DNA of 64,000 nucleotides from Magnolia sinica (GCF_029962835.1 NC_080582.1:21584032-21648031); one strand, 5' to 3'; shown: positions 1 to 11,650, numbered from the stretch's first letter. Made by a program: numbers and translations. Notes: generated by a model not told the origin, from the letters alone.

Positions 1-795
1 ACCTTTACCTCATCATTTAAATCATGTGTCATGTGAGGGAGGTGTGTCATCATCATTATATTTGAAAGACACCCATGTATCTTCACCATTCTTTTGAACA
101 GTCATCGAGATCGACTCATCGAGAAATTGAACCGCATGCTCATTAATGAAATTCAACTCCTCATTCCAAATTTCAGATTTCTTTAAAATCGAGTGAGGAT
201 CACTTTCCTCGCATTGTATTTCTGGATTGGGTTGTGGTTAGGATGAGTGAGTTTCCTCTATCCTATCGAGGCGCGAATTGAGTACTTTCATTGCTTTTTT
301 AATTTCCACAAGACAGGCCATGTTATGCTGAAATGAATTCTCTTGGATCGTTTCTAGTTAGATCTTAAAGGTAGGGGATCCAAGAGAATAATCATTATAA
401 CATGTTGTTGGTTCATTTTTTCAATTTTGATGTTTCCACTGATTATAGTCATACGGATCATAGGTGGAAGAATCTGATGGTTGGTAATACATATTATCAC
501 TCATAATATAATCATGCATTGTTTGCTTTTTATTGGATGGGTGATAATAATTCTCACTCCCATAGTTATGATAACCCCAACACTCACGTACTGTTTTGTT
601 AATCTGTGGGGTGTAATTGTTCTCTTACATATGATCACGTAAGGACTTCTTAACCGGTGGATCTTTATATTCCGATCGGTTCTCGATGATAATTTCAGAA
701 AAGTTTTGAGACATAGGTTGTTTTCTACCGTAATCATCATCCCAATATATGTTATTCTTCTCAGCATACTGACGTTCCCACTCATGCATATACAT
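1..795 (-). pseudogene. Unassigned gag-position ORF of copy A (partial, broken)
   Basis: Reading leftwards from 795, the frame begins M-Y-M-H-E-W-E-R-Q-Y-A-E and continues through motifs shared with copies B and C: SQNFSE, a PPVKKS-RDHM block, YYHPS, TYDPYDYNQWKHQ, LGSPTF and a glutamine-rich ETIQ stretch. At least four in-frame stops break it (for example after RDHM), so this copy is dead. Later there is a PQPNPE-QCEESDP motif that copy C carries twice. I recognise neither a CCHC zinc knuckle nor a classical capsid motif, so function is unknown. Position directly downstream of the primer site makes a gag-like structural protein the most likely role. It is cut by the window edge. Confidence 0.6.
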
Positions 796-1730
796 GGTGA
801 AACCCGAACTCTGAATCTAATCCTAACAAAATAAAAGAAAAAATCCTACAACAATATGAAAATTAAGAGGAGGAGAAGTTAGAAAGAAGGTACCAAATGA
901 GAAGTTCCTATGTTAAGATCCTGCAAAAGAAAACAAAAGAGATTAGTTTCTAAAATAGAAAGTCTAAAGTTAGAAAGTTCCTACAATTGAAATAGAAAGT
1001 TAGTTTCTAAAAAGGAAAGCTTCCTAAACCTAGAAGCTAAGTTAGTTTCTAAAAAGAAGACTTAGAATTAGAAAGTTACTAAAATAGAAAATCTAAACCT
1101 AAAATTAAGAAGTTTCTAAAAATAAACTAATTCTTAAAAAGGAAAGTTTCTAAAAATAAAATAAAGGAAAGATGAGTTAGTTTCTAAAATTAGAAAGAAT
1201 TTCTAAAAAGGGAAATAACTAACCTAGTTTCTAAAAACAAAAGAGGAAAGTTTCTAAAAATAAACTAGTTCTTAAAAATAGAAAAAATACTAGAATTAGA
1301 AAATTTCTAAAAGGAGAAAATAAAACCTAAAATTAGAGAGTTTCTAAAAATAAGTAGAAAAGTTCTAAACCTAAAGTTAGAAAATTCTATAAAAAAAAAA
1401 AAAAAAAAAAACGTAATCCTAAAATAGAAAGTAATGTTAGTTTCTAAAAGGGAAAATTTTATTTTCTAAAATTAGAAAATAGAAAATTTTTAAAATTTAA
1501 AAAAAAAACCTAGAATTAGAAAATTTCTAAAACTCAAACCCTAATTCTAAAAATAGAAAAAGTAGAGGAATTAGAAAGGGATTACCAATTTAGAAGTTTA
1601 TGTTAAGATCCTACAAAATAGGAAAACAGGTTAGTTTCTATAAATCAGAAAAACCTAAACCTAAAATTAGAAAAATCCTAATCTTAAACTAATCCTAAAA
1701 CTAGTTAATTTCAGAAAACGTAACCGTCAA
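796..1730 (-). repeat. Leader of copy A made of degenerate TTTCTAAAA/TTTTAGAAA repeats
   Basis: This AT-rich stretch consists of dozens of imperfect repeats built from words such as TAGTTTCTAAAAATAGAAAG, with short poly-A runs (about 1387-1411). It lies between the primer-binding site and the first ORF, which is where an LTR element keeps its 5' untranslated leader and packaging region. Copy C has the same repeat type over only about 450 bases (34510-34959) and copy B about 300 bases. The leader has therefore expanded and contracted by repeat slippage. No gene is seen here. Confidence 0.6.
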
Positions 1731-1748
1731 TCCCTGACAATGGTGTCA
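1731..1748 (-). promoter_or_regulatory. Decayed tRNA-Asp primer-binding site of copy A
   Basis: On the minus strand the sequence TGACACCATTGTCAGGGA sits six bases after the LTR end. The intact plant form is TGGCGCCGTTGCCGGGGA, complementary to the 3' end of tRNA-Asp including CCA. Most differences are C-to-T or G-to-A changes, as expected from methylated CpG/CHG decay. Confidence 0.7.
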
Positions 1749-1754
1749 AAAACT

Positions 1755-3952
1755 TGTTCACTCCTCAAGTATAGGGTTGTGATGTAGTAATAAACTCGGT
1801 GAGACCGAGGTCGAATCCCAAGGGACTGAAACCTGTACGTAATCTGAAACTAAATAGAAGTAGAACTAGACTAAGATGAAATCTAAATCGATTGTAATTT
1901 GAGGAATAATGATGAATTACTAATTTAAAACCTAAAGAATTCAGATGAAGGAAACTAGGGATTCAGAAGATCCACTTGTAGAGATCAGGGAGATTTACGG
2001 TCGATTCATGAACTCAACTGGATTTCGAGTCCCATCTTCATCTAGTTGGAAGATATAACCTGCAAATCAAATCTGAACATCTTTTGATCTAGTTTTAGAG
2101 AGATAAGATTAAAGTAAATTAGAATGGATTCCATCACAAAACCATGCCCATGAGACAAAGCAAACAACAGACTTAAACCAATCTACTTCAATCTGAGAGA
2201 TGTATGAACGGTAGGAAGGTTGCCGTCATCTAACCATGCCCAGGAGACGATAGTAAACAATAGAGCTTCCTGACTTCATAATCACAAGAGGAAAAGGAAA
2301 TACTCAAGCCATCATATATCTATTGTAATTTCAGTCACAACAAACCATTAACAACTAAAGGCATTCCTTAATAATCAAACTAGAATTAAATCAGTTCATA
2401 ACATGAATCAAACCAGTAGAACACTACCCATCACACCACAAGCTTCACCTCTTAGCCCTAGCTAAGAGGTTAGTTAACCACAGATATGATCAACTAATTC
2501 TAAAAAGAAAAGAAAAGAAAAACAAAAAAACTAAAAAAACTCTCTCTTGCATTCACGTCCACAATCGGTTCCCCGTCTCTCTCCCTTTCTTCTCCTTTTA
2601 TAGCCAAGGCTGTGTCGGTGGAGGTCAGTCGGTGACGTGCGTAAGCTTACGCAACAACGTGCATAACAGGGCCTGCTGATTGACACTGGACGTTGGGGGG
2701 ACCCATTTCTTGGAATTGCTCATAAGATCCAATCCATTCATTAGATTGTACACAAAATTTCAGTAAGATATGGGTGGTTTTGGAATGTTATTGACGTGGT
2801 CGAAGGTAGTAATCAAGCTGCAATCTGTGCAGGGTTGTCCGTTTATAATTGTTGAAACCAGCACGTGTGCATTCATGAGTGCACAAGGTAACATGGGTTT
2901 GATTAAATCGAGCCACTCTACATGATGGATGGCTCAGATTGAGCATTTGGACCATAATGGAGGCCCACTACAGATCAAACGGTGCTCTGTTTCACGCCAG
3001 AAGAAACGGAAATTTCTATTTTAAGTCGGTGGTGCCAGAGGGCCCCATGATCGAATTTTAATGGGAAATCCATGCCGTCCATTAGAATATACTCGAAATT
3101 TCAGTAGGAAGTGACTGCTTTTGGATTGCTTTTGATGCGTTCCACCTGATTTTCTGCTCTACCGTCCATTTCGCTTTTGAACGGTTGAAAAATCAATCTT
3201 CATTGTCTTATTCAATTCTGTCACCTAGGCGTGGCTGAGAGGGACCTTGTCAGTCTCATAGACGGTCCAGATCGAACCTTTGATGCACAGTGTTGGCTCA
3301 TAAAGATCACAGCGTAAGTCCTTGTTACGCACGCTAGAACGAAAACAGAGTTTTCGTTTTTAGGAAGGAGGCTCGTTGCCGTACACGGCTAGTGCACTTA
3401 TGCACTATGCACACCCAACTCAGGTGGGTTCTACTATGATGGTTCAGGGAAATCAGCTCCATCCATCCGTCTTGTCTCCTCATATAATGCGTTGAATCCG
3501 AAGTTGAGGCATATCCATATAGCATGTGGGTCCCACTCAATGAATTGCAGGGCTGATCCATCCGTTGGTCCACTTCCAGAGATATCCCATTGTTAAAATT
3601 TTACATGTACGGTTAATTTATGGTCTCCAGGCCATGTATGAAGTTTCGTGTCAATCTGATGGCAGGAACCCTGTGATCTTGCATTCTGGACCAATTTCAG
3701 GCCTCTTTAACATGAACGACTTGATCTTCTCAGATCCCTAGCGTGTAAATCTGTTGATTTTGGTCCCATGGAGTCCATCCCTTGCCTTGGTGAATTCTGA
3801 GTGTTAATTCCATGCTTTTAGCATCCTTTCCAGTCCACGCTCCTAGATTCACCTTGCATCACAAACACGATTAAAATAAACCGTTAAGCAGTGTCATGTT
3901 TGTAAATCCATGTAATAACTAGGGTCTAATATGTAATATTTGACCCTCAAAA
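1755..3952 (-). mobile_element. 5' LTR of copy A (long variant)
   Basis: The minus-strand LTR starts near 3952 (TTTTGAGGGTCAAATATT, against TGTTGAGACTCAAATATT in copy C) and ends TGAACA at 1755. Both flanks align by eye with copies B and C: the 3790-3952 part matches 31300-31460, and the 1755-2500 part matches 34984-35760. A TATA box on the minus strand lies at 2595-2602. At 2198 bp it is about 0.8 kb longer than the others. The extra material (roughly 2640-3780) includes pieces of the dispersed GTGG-CCAC family (about 3405-3590) and the palindromic words GTGCGTAAGCTTACGCAA near 2640 and TTACGCACG near 3325. Confidence 0.7.
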
Positions 3953-4734
3953 TGAATGGGGTGGATTTGAAAGTTTGTGAGCTATGAGGCACAAGGGTAT
4001 AGACCCTATGCTCAAAAGAGTAGGAAACAAGGAAAATGAGGAGATGTAAGAGATGGGTTTGAAGGATATGATGAAGGATGGGTAGGTGGTGAAGAAGATG
4101 AAGAAGATGTGAGATTTGAGAAAGAAAAATGAGATTTCTTGAGGTTTGGAGAGCTCAGAGTTAGGTGGGGGGGTGGAATGGAGTAAATAGGACCTAATAG
4201 GAGAGCCCCACACAATTTCGTGGGTCCAACACATGTTGGGAGGTCGGCCTGATGCCGGCCCGTGCTGGCCAGACAAGTCTAGACGAGCCCGGGCGCTGTG
4301 CCACAGCGGTGAGCGGGGCACCGCCACGGTCCGCTGGACCCCGCGCGGTGCTGCCGCAGTTAGGTGGTGGCCACCCCCCTCTCGGGGTGCTGTATGTGTG
4401 CGGGGTCCACTTTGGATCCCCCCGTTTTGCACCGTTTGAGTCCCCGAGTCCGTTGGAGTCATTTCAGGTCCCCTTACACGTATATTCGGGCTTTTCAATT
4501 TTGTTTAAGTGTAGAATGGGCTGAATCATGGTCCAACCCCATCAATAGACTGACTGGGGAAGGATTGGGTTCATCTCATATGATCACAGGTGCCAACAGG
4601 TCCGATTTCAATGGTCAGTTTCACCCATTACGAAACTGGGAATCCTACGACTGTGTCTATGTTTCATCGCTCCCTCTTATATCTAAATACGTCAGCGTGT
4701 GTCGTTTTACCATAACCCAGGTCCAGTTTATCCA
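3953..4734 (-). other. Leader remnant of a Del/Tekay-like element with a GC-rich patch
   Basis: This lies just downstream (on the minus strand) of the primer-binding site at 4735-4752, so it is the start of that element's interior, cut off by copy A. A patch at about 4230-4450 is strongly GC-rich (runs such as GCACCGCCACGG) in otherwise AT-rich surroundings. It is followed at 4020-4200 by pyrimidine-rich minus-strand sequence (TCTTCTTCATCTTCTTC). Several overlapping frames stay open here because of the GC content. None resembles a gag protein I know, so I do not call a gene. Confidence 0.45.
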
Positions 4735-4752
4735 AATCATGCTCTGATACCA
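4735..4752 (-). promoter_or_regulatory. tRNA-iMet primer-binding site of the Del/Tekay-like element
   Basis: Minus strand TGGTATCAGAGCATGATT follows the LTR end by three bases. TGGTATCAGAGC is the classical complement of the plant initiator methionine tRNA 3' end. This fixes the orientation: the LTR at 4756-7944 is a 5' LTR and the element body extended to the left. Confidence 0.9.
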
Positions 4753-4755
4753 ACT

Positions 4756-7700
4756 TGTAACGCCCTGAAAATCAGGGGTCGAACCGGAGCCCAACTCCCG
4801 AGTTCCAACACATTACTTATGCAATATAGATAATGATGATTAAATGTTGTCCATGTTAGTGCATTAAACATGAGTGATATTATACCAAAATAGCATATCA
4901 TACTCCAGAAGCAGTTAAATTATGCAAGCGGAAGACTGTGACAAGTATATAAAACATATAAGTGGTTGTAAGTCCTCAGAGTATGAATATGAATATGAAT
5001 ACCGAGTTAAATGATTACACGTTTGGTTCCAAAATGTACAAGGAGATAAAGTGTAACATTCAACTAACCATGACCCTGTAACCCCGATGCTCAACTCCAG
5101 GTCTACATAGACTTGCCCGAGAGTTGCATGTAAGAGAACTCCTCGTCATCGTAGAAGTCAGGCTCCGCCTCGTATCTCTCGGCATTACCTGAAACTATTG
5201 CAGAGTCTAGTTGGTGTTTTAAAACACCGTCACAGAGTGGGAGTGAGTGATCAACTCAATGAAACTATAAGGCAAATGTTAACATATTATCAATTCAGTC
5301 AAGCAGTAATGATAAAGTAATACAACAAGCATTCCTAGGTACTCTGGTTAACGCAAGGATGATATGTTAAAATGATACATGCCCTTACCTGCACTCCCTC
5401 TACGACATCATCTCACGATCGCGGCATGCACCCCTTCCTCTGTGCTTAACTCCAACACTAAAGGCACATGCAAATGTGGTGCATGTACGTGATTAGCCAA
5501 ATTCTTAATTAGACTTATTCATACAGCAGGTTTGGAAAGCTAAGGTACCTCTCTTTATATCATTGACCCAAATGATGATCCATCTAGGGTCGTCAATCCT
5601 AGTTAATCACATGCGATAGGCAAGTTATAGGGCAACGTCACCCTTGATTTAGAAAACAGTGGACAGGCAGGTTCAGGTCACTATGCAGGGCTCGTCATCA
5701 TAGCATAGGTCTTAGTTTATGCTCGAGGTCACTATGGGAAAGGCTCGTCGCCTTAGCGTAGGCTGACAGCTCGAATACGGAGTCCCATACACCACCATAT
5801 TTGGCTCATGAGTTTGGATTGCTCACTGGTCACTACGGGGAGGCTCGTCGCCCTAGCGTAGGCTGACAGCTCGACCACGGTGTCCCATACACAACCATGT
5901 CCGGCTCATGAGTCTTAGCAGATCGAGGTACCAAGGTTAAATGGAATTTCCACTGGTAAGTTGGTACCTTAGATTCAAGCAGTAGTGTCCATTCATGGTG
6001 AACATACATTAGGCCAATCGGGTTGCTTGACAAGCTCGACTAGTATGAGCGTATGTTGAATTAATTGACATGGAGTGCATACGCACTCCTCGTGGCATAA
6101 CCATTGTCGATAATCACCGCATGACTCGGATTCCTCAAACTTATCCGTCGTGGCTAAAACAACTCGGCCACCGATAGTGAACCATTACCGATTGCCTGGA
6201 CTACATCGTAGCCCAAATCACATTCCAAATAATAACATTCACATGCGATAGTCATGGACAGCATATGACAACCAATTTCAGTGTCGAACTCATTCAAGCA
6301 TTTTGATAAACACGTAATACACATGTTACCATACATAGGCATTTCATCCATAAGTCACATAGTAGTAGGATTGATTACATGAAGGAAACTGTACTATAGG
6401 CAAGGTAGTTGAGAATCCTATCTCAACAGCCTCATTAAATACATTTCAGTAAGCATTTTCCCATTCAATCATATTATCAAGCACTTAGACTACACGCGTC
6501 ACATACATGTAATAAATTAGTTATAACATATGGTATAGAAAATCCTTTCACAAAGGAGTTGCCACACATACAACAATCCTATAATTACAATCAATAATTA
6601 TGGCAAGCACAAATCCAAATTCCATATTCATTTAAACGTTTCAATAAACACATGAAATGCATTATAAATCAACATAGTTTATATATAGGCATAATATACG
6701 GAAAACCTCGTATCTAAGCACATGTGATAGCAATCAAGCCAGTCATAAATCATTAATGACATTGAAGGCCTTGAAAACCATAACCTAAACATTTATAGTC
6801 CGAACCTTTCGCCGATAAACTCGTAACGAATTCAGTTTAAACACTAAGTCCTCGCCTACGACACAACGGCAACCTATAACATGAAATAGGTTAGCTATTT
6901 CACCATTTACTCTATTTAAATCCCTAAAACAGATTAGGGTTAGGATTTCTTATCCAAAAACAGAATTAGAATCGTCGGTATAGCGACACAGAAATGGTGG
7001 TTAAGCACGTGGAGTGGTGGGATCGAATCCTAGGAACAAAATCTAACTCTCTCTCTCTCTCACTTTCTCTCTCTCTCTCTCTCCTTCTCTCTTTGCTCTC
7101 TTCTCTCTCTTAGGGTTTAAAAATTCGTATGGAATGAGAGAGGGGTGGGTAAAGGACCTTATATAGGCACAGAACTGACTTCAATGGCCCCATGGCCATG
7201 GTATACTTAGGTTATAGCTAAGGAGTGGCCGTTTCGGTCCAATGGAGCACATCTGGAGGCCCCTTTCCTGCATATGGTCTGGGTAAGTCCCCTGACATTG
7301 GATCTAGGTCAAGTTAAGTTTTCAGTCCGATTGGATTTATAGATCGACCGCGGAGGATTAGTTTTAATTCAATGGTCATTGACACTTGATAAGGGCCACA
7401 AGTACACTAACCTGTATTGGAAATTTTTCCTGATCCGAGGGTGTGGTTGGGTCAGAATCTGACGGTTTAAAACCTCAGATTTGGCCTGCAAGTGAACGAC
7501 TCAATTCACTTAAGTTTCAGTTTTCTTTCTAAAGGTATTCGCGCTTCTCACACACTTCGCTCCAAGCTCAAGTTATGCATTTCGGGATACTATCTGGACT
7601 TGATTTCTGATATGGTAGTTAAGCCCACTAGGCGGTCATAACCGTAAAGTTTTACTGTAATCGGACTTTCGACGCGCGATCCAGGTCCGATACGGAGTTT

Positions 7701-7944
7701 CAATATGCTCCCGTGTGCAACTGGGTTTTGAGATGGATCCTAGGTTTTTAGGTAATGTAACATTAATGGTTCTACTAGTTTTGGATTTTTTAGTTTGTAT
7801 TAAAAGCTGTCCAAGCTAATTCGACAAGTGATTTAGTTTAGCACTTAATTAATCTTCGTCTATTTTCTAAAGGATTTGGTCCTGAGTGATTTCTGCCTGA
7901 GGTGGTTCTCGGGTCTTTGTACGAATTTTTTTCGAGATGTTACA
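4756..7944 (-). mobile_element. 5' LTR of a Del/Tekay-like Ty3/gypsy element
   Basis: The LTR is bounded on the minus strand by TGTAACATCTCG at 7944 and CAGGGCGTTACA at 4756, with the iMet primer site directly after it. Long LTRs starting TGTAA(C/T)A are typical of plant Del/Tekay chromoviruses; that assignment is by recognition, since no pol is present. A second copy of the same LTR lies at 51885-57211 in the same orientation, sharing for instance the GTTTTAAAACACCGTC segment (5214 and 52311 regions) and GTCACTACGGGGAGGCTCGTC. The interior holds a TATA box (7158-7165) followed downstream by CT/GA-rich transcribed sequence. The right edge falls exactly in a satellite array. The five bases after it are CTACC; the matching left duplication is outside the window. 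Confidence 0.85.
7158..7165 (-). promoter_or_regulatory. LTR TATA box
   Basis: Minus strand CCTATATAAGGTCC. The downstream minus-strand sequence becomes a CTCTCTC/GAGAGAG-rich leader within about 60-130 bases, the usual look of a plant LTR promoter. The paralogous LTR has TATAAATA at the equivalent place (56437-56444). Confidence 0.55.
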
Positions 7945-10830
7945 CTACCCTAAGATAATGTCTTTTCAAGTGGATACCAATTCCTACTTCGATGAAGGAG
8001 TTTAATGTGCATCCGAAGGGGCTGTAGTGTAACTCGAAGTTGAATGGTGTTGTCGGAGGGGTTTGGTGTCATTAGGTTGTGTCAGTGTGGGATTTGAGTT
8101 TGTCTGGAGTCTCAGTAACCTGGGATAATGTCTTCTCAAGTGGGTACTTACTAATTCCTAGTTCAGTAAATGAATTCGACGTACATTCGAAGGAGCTACA
8201 GTGTGACTTAGAGTCTATCAGTGTTGTTAGAGGGATTCTATGTATGTTAGTTTGTGTTGGTGTGGGTTTCAAGTGTGTATGAAGGCTCCATATTCTAATA
8301 TAATGTCTTCTCAAGTGGATATGCACCAATTCTTAGTTTGGTTAAGGAGTTTGATGTGTCTTCAAAGGGGTTGCAGTGCAAGTTAGAGTCAATCGAGGTG
8401 TGTGGTTTGGTTCGGGTTGATGTGGGGTTTGAGTAAGTTTGGAGTCTTAAATATATATCTAATTTAACTTCTTTTTAAGTGGGTACGCACTGATTCTTAG
8501 TTCAGCGAAGGAGTTTGACGTGTGTTCAAATGGGCTGCAATGCAACTTAGAGTCGATCAGTGTTGGTGGAGGGGTTCCGTGTCGGTTAGTCTGTGTTGGT
8601 GTGGGGTTTGAGTGTTTCTGGAGTCTCCTTACCCTGAGATAACATCTTCTTAAATGCATGGTACCAATTCCTAGTTCAATGAAGGAATTCGACGAGCATT
8701 TGAAGGGGTTGCAGTGCAACTCGAAGTCGATCGGTGTGGTCAATGTGTATTGATGTCGGTCGGTGTAAGTCGATGTGGGGTTTGAGTGTGTCCGGAGTCT
8801 CTACACCCCAAGTTAATGAAATATCAATTGGATATGCACCCATTCCTAGTTTGGTGAAGTCCAACGTGCATTCAAAGGGGTTGCATTGCAACTCAGAGTC
8901 AATCGATTTTGTCGATGTGGATCAGTATCGGTTGGTTTGTGTCGATGTTGAGTTTGAGTGTGTTTGGAGTCTTCATACCTTTAGATAATATCTTCTAAAG
9001 TGAATATGCATCAATTCCTAATTCAGTGAAGGAGTTTGATGTGCGCTTAAAGGAACTGCAGTGCAACTCGAAGTCAATCAGTGTTATCGGTGAGGATTGG
9101 TGTCGGTTAGTGTGTGTCAATGTGAGATTCATATGTGTCTGGAGTCTCCTTACATTGAGATAACGTCTTTTCAAGTGGATATGTATTAATTTATAGTTCA
9201 ATGAAAGAGTTTGACGTGCGTTCAAAGGGGCAACACTGCAACTTTTATTCGATCGGTGTTGTCAATGTGTATCGGTTTCAGCCGGTCTATGTCGGTGTAG
9301 GATTCAAATGTGTATGGAGTCTCCGTTCCTTGAGATAATGTCTTCTCAATTAAATACTCACCAATTCCTAGTTCGGTGAAGGAGTTTGACGTGTGTTCGA
9401 AGGGGCTACAGTGCAACTCAGAGTCGATTGGTATTGTTCATGTAGATCGATGTCAGTCTGTTAATGTTAACGTCGAGTTAAAGTGTGCCTGGAGTCTCCA
9501 TATATTGAGATAACATATTCTTAAGTAAATATGCTCAATTCCTAGTTCCGTGAAGTAGTTTGACGTGCGTTCAAAGTGGCTACAATGTAATTCAAAGTTG
9601 ATGGGTGTCGTCGGTTTGGGTCGGCGTCGGTCAGTGTGTGTTGGTGTGAGATTTGAATGTGTTTGGAGTCTGCTTGCCTTGAGATAACATCTTCTCAAGT
9701 GGATACCTACCAATTCCTAGTTTAGTGAAGGAGTTCAACGTGCATTCAAAGGGGCTATAGTGTAACTCAAGGTCAATCAGTGTTGTCAATGTTAATCGGT
9801 GTCAGTTAGTCTATTCGGTGTCGGGTTCGAGTGCGTTTGTAGTCTCCTTACCCTAAGACAACTTCTTCTCAAAAGAATACGCATCGATTCCTAATTTGGT
9901 GAAGGATCTCGACATGCGTTCAAAAGGGCTATAATGTAACTTGAAGTCAATTAGTGTTATCAGTGTGGATTAGTGTCGATCGATCTATGTCGATGTGGAG
10001 TTCAAGTGTATTCATAGTCTCCTTACCCTGAGATAATATCTTCTCAAGTGGATATGCACTGATTCTTAGTTCAATGAAGGAGTTAGACATGCGTTCAAAG
10101 TGGTCGTAGTGCAACTCTAAGTCGATAAGTGTTGTTGGTATGGATAGGTGTCAGTTAGTCCATGTCAGTGTATGCTTCGAGTGTATTCAAAGTCTCCTTA
10201 CCCTGAGACAATGTCTTCACAAGAGGATACACACTGATTCATAGTTCGGTGAATGAGTTCAACATACATTCGAAGGGGCTGCAGTGGAAGTCGGAGTTGA
10301 TCAGTGTTGTAGGTGTGGATTAGTGTCAGTCGGTTCGTGTGGGTGTGGGGGTCAAGCGTGTCTGGAGTCTCCTTACCCTAAGATAACATCTTCTCAAATG
10401 GATACATACTGATTCCTAGTTTGGTGAAGGAGTTCGACATGCCTTCGAAGGGGCTTTTGTGCAACTTGGAGTCGATCAGTATTGTCAGTGTGGATTATTA
10501 TCGGTCGGTCTATGTCGGTGTGTGATTCGAGTATATATGATGTCTCCTTACCATGGGATAATATCTTCTCAAGTAGATATGCACTAATTCCTAATTCAGT
10601 GAAGGAGTTTGATGTGTGTTCTAAGGGACTGCAGTGGCAAGTTGGAGTCAATCGATATTGTTTGAGGGGTTTGATATGCATCGGTGTGTGTCGATATGGG
10701 GTTCGAGTGTGTCTAGAGTCTCTATACCATGTATTAACATCTTTTGAAGTAAATACGCACCCATTCTTAATTCTTAGTTTGGTGAAGGATTTTGACGTGT
10801 GTTCAAAGGATTTCAAGGATTGAATACTAT
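7945..10830. repeat. Tandem satellite array, monomer about 175 bp, 16-17 copies
   Basis: The landmark word GATAATGTCTTCTCAAGTGG or a close variant recurs near 7954, 8126, 8302, 8460, 8637, 8810, 8983, 9157, 9333, 9508, 9680, 9855, 10031, 10206, 10380, 10556 and 10733. Spacing is 172-177 bases, apart from one 158-base interval. Other conserved words are CCAATTCCTAGTTC(G/A)GTGAAGGAG, TTCGAAGGGGCTGCAGTGCAACT, GAGTCGATCAGTGTTGTC and TGTCTGGAGTCTCCTTACC. Monomers differ by many point changes, so the array is old or not homogenised. No coding content is apparent; the short open frames on both strands repeat with the monomer and are by-products. The 175-bp unit is in the nucleosome-size range common for plant centromeric or subtelomeric satellites, but nothing here proves such a location. 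Confidence 0.95.
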
Positions 10831-11184
10831 TTCTGTGGCCCATTTAATGCTAAAATGGATCTATGTGGTTGTGGATCTTAGTAGGGAAGAAGATCGCCTG
10901 TTAATGGCGGAATCTCATTCGAGGGGTATTGCTTTGTTCTCTTTCTTCTAGATGGTCCAGATGGACTCGAGGAACCTTCTTATATCATGAAATCAAAGGT
11001 TTAGGGATGTTCGATCAATGGTTTAGGTTTAAAAGATTTGGCTTCCGCCACTTAGTTTCGAAGAATCCGGCATGAAGCACACTATATGTCTTGGTATTTT
11101 GACCAGTTTTAGACGTTAGGAGAGGTCAGTGGGTTCCACAACTTTATGTGATTGTGATTTCTTTGTGGACTTATTGAATGACTC
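10831..11184 (+). other. Unassigned remnant between satellite and integrase fragment
   Basis: No open frame or repeat is recognised. The plus-strand sequence leads into the integrase fragment below in the same apparent element, so it is probably eroded gypsy pol. Confidence 0.3.
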
Positions 11185-11650
11185 ATCGAACGACAATAAA
11201 AGACACTCCTTACTCATTAGTTTGTGGAGTTGAAGCTATTTTTCTGATAGAATTACATGTAGAATCACTAAGTGTGGAAATACATAAGTTAATTACAAAA
11301 AAAAATGTTAAGATAAGGCTGATGGAGTTGGATACTCTAGATGATAGATGACTAGTAACATAATAACGCTTAGCCTTATATCAAGCAAAAATAGCGGCAA
11401 CCTTTGATAAGAAGGTCAGGCACCGATCCTTCAAGAAAGGAGACAATGCCAATACTTAAAAGACCCATTGTAGTGACACACTGGACTGGGGGTAAGTTTA
11501 ATCCCAAATGGGATGACCCATATATTATATAAGAAGTTTACTTCAATGGGGTCAACCAAGTGGTGAATAAGAACTGATAAGGAATCAAGATACCCATTAA
11601 CGGTTGTTTCATCAAAAGATATTATCCATGAAAGGATGGAATTTTGATTG
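11185..11650 (+). pseudogene. Ty3/gypsy integrase C-terminal remnant (Tat-like)
   Basis: Plus-strand translation around 11190-11330 reads D-T-P-Y-S-L-V-C-G-V-E-A then I-E-L-H-V-E-S, matching the TPYSLVYG-EAVLP-E integrase motif of plant gypsy elements. It continues with a LYQAKIAATFDKKVRHRSF stretch and a KKGD motif. After a frameshift near 11450 it resumes with RPIVVTHWTGGKFNPKWDDP and PING-FIK-YYP. This is the C-terminal part of a pol polyprotein, corresponding to the usual AFDKKVRPR...GKF-P-W-GPY order. Several stops and at least one frameshift show it is dead. Assignment to the Tat lineage rests partly on the antisense ORF downstream (13060-13688). Confidence 0.8.

Larger units (their letters stand above)
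1..3952 (-). mobile_element. Copy A of a non-autonomous LTR element (LARD-like), 5' half
   Basis: On the minus strand this stretch has, in order, a long terminal repeat (3952 to 1755), a decayed primer-binding site (1748-1731), an AT-rich leader and the start of a gag-position ORF that runs off the window edge. The same order, with recognisably similar sequence, occurs in copy B (13689-19341, plus) and copy C (30080-36390, minus). Those copies have 2.7-3.5 kb interiors with no protease, reverse transcriptase or integrase, so the family fits a large retrotransposon derivative moved by a partner element. The tRNA-Asp type primer site and gag-position ORF suggest a relationship to Athila/Tat gypsy elements; that placement is inference. 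The 3' half and target duplication lie outside the window. Confidence 0.75.

Noticed and set aside
3947-4747. Overlapping frames on both strands in a GC-rich stretch
   Set aside because: Three overlapping frames are open because GC-rich DNA has few stops; none has recognisable content and the region lies in an LTR-element leader.
7945-10830. Regularly spaced repeats that could suggest a CRISPR array
   Set aside because: The repeated unit is the whole 175 bp with no unique spacers, and the context is plant nuclear DNA.
8072-10843. Numerous open frames on both strands with recurring motifs
   Set aside because: They repeat with the 175-bp satellite monomer and shift frame from monomer to monomer; not genes.
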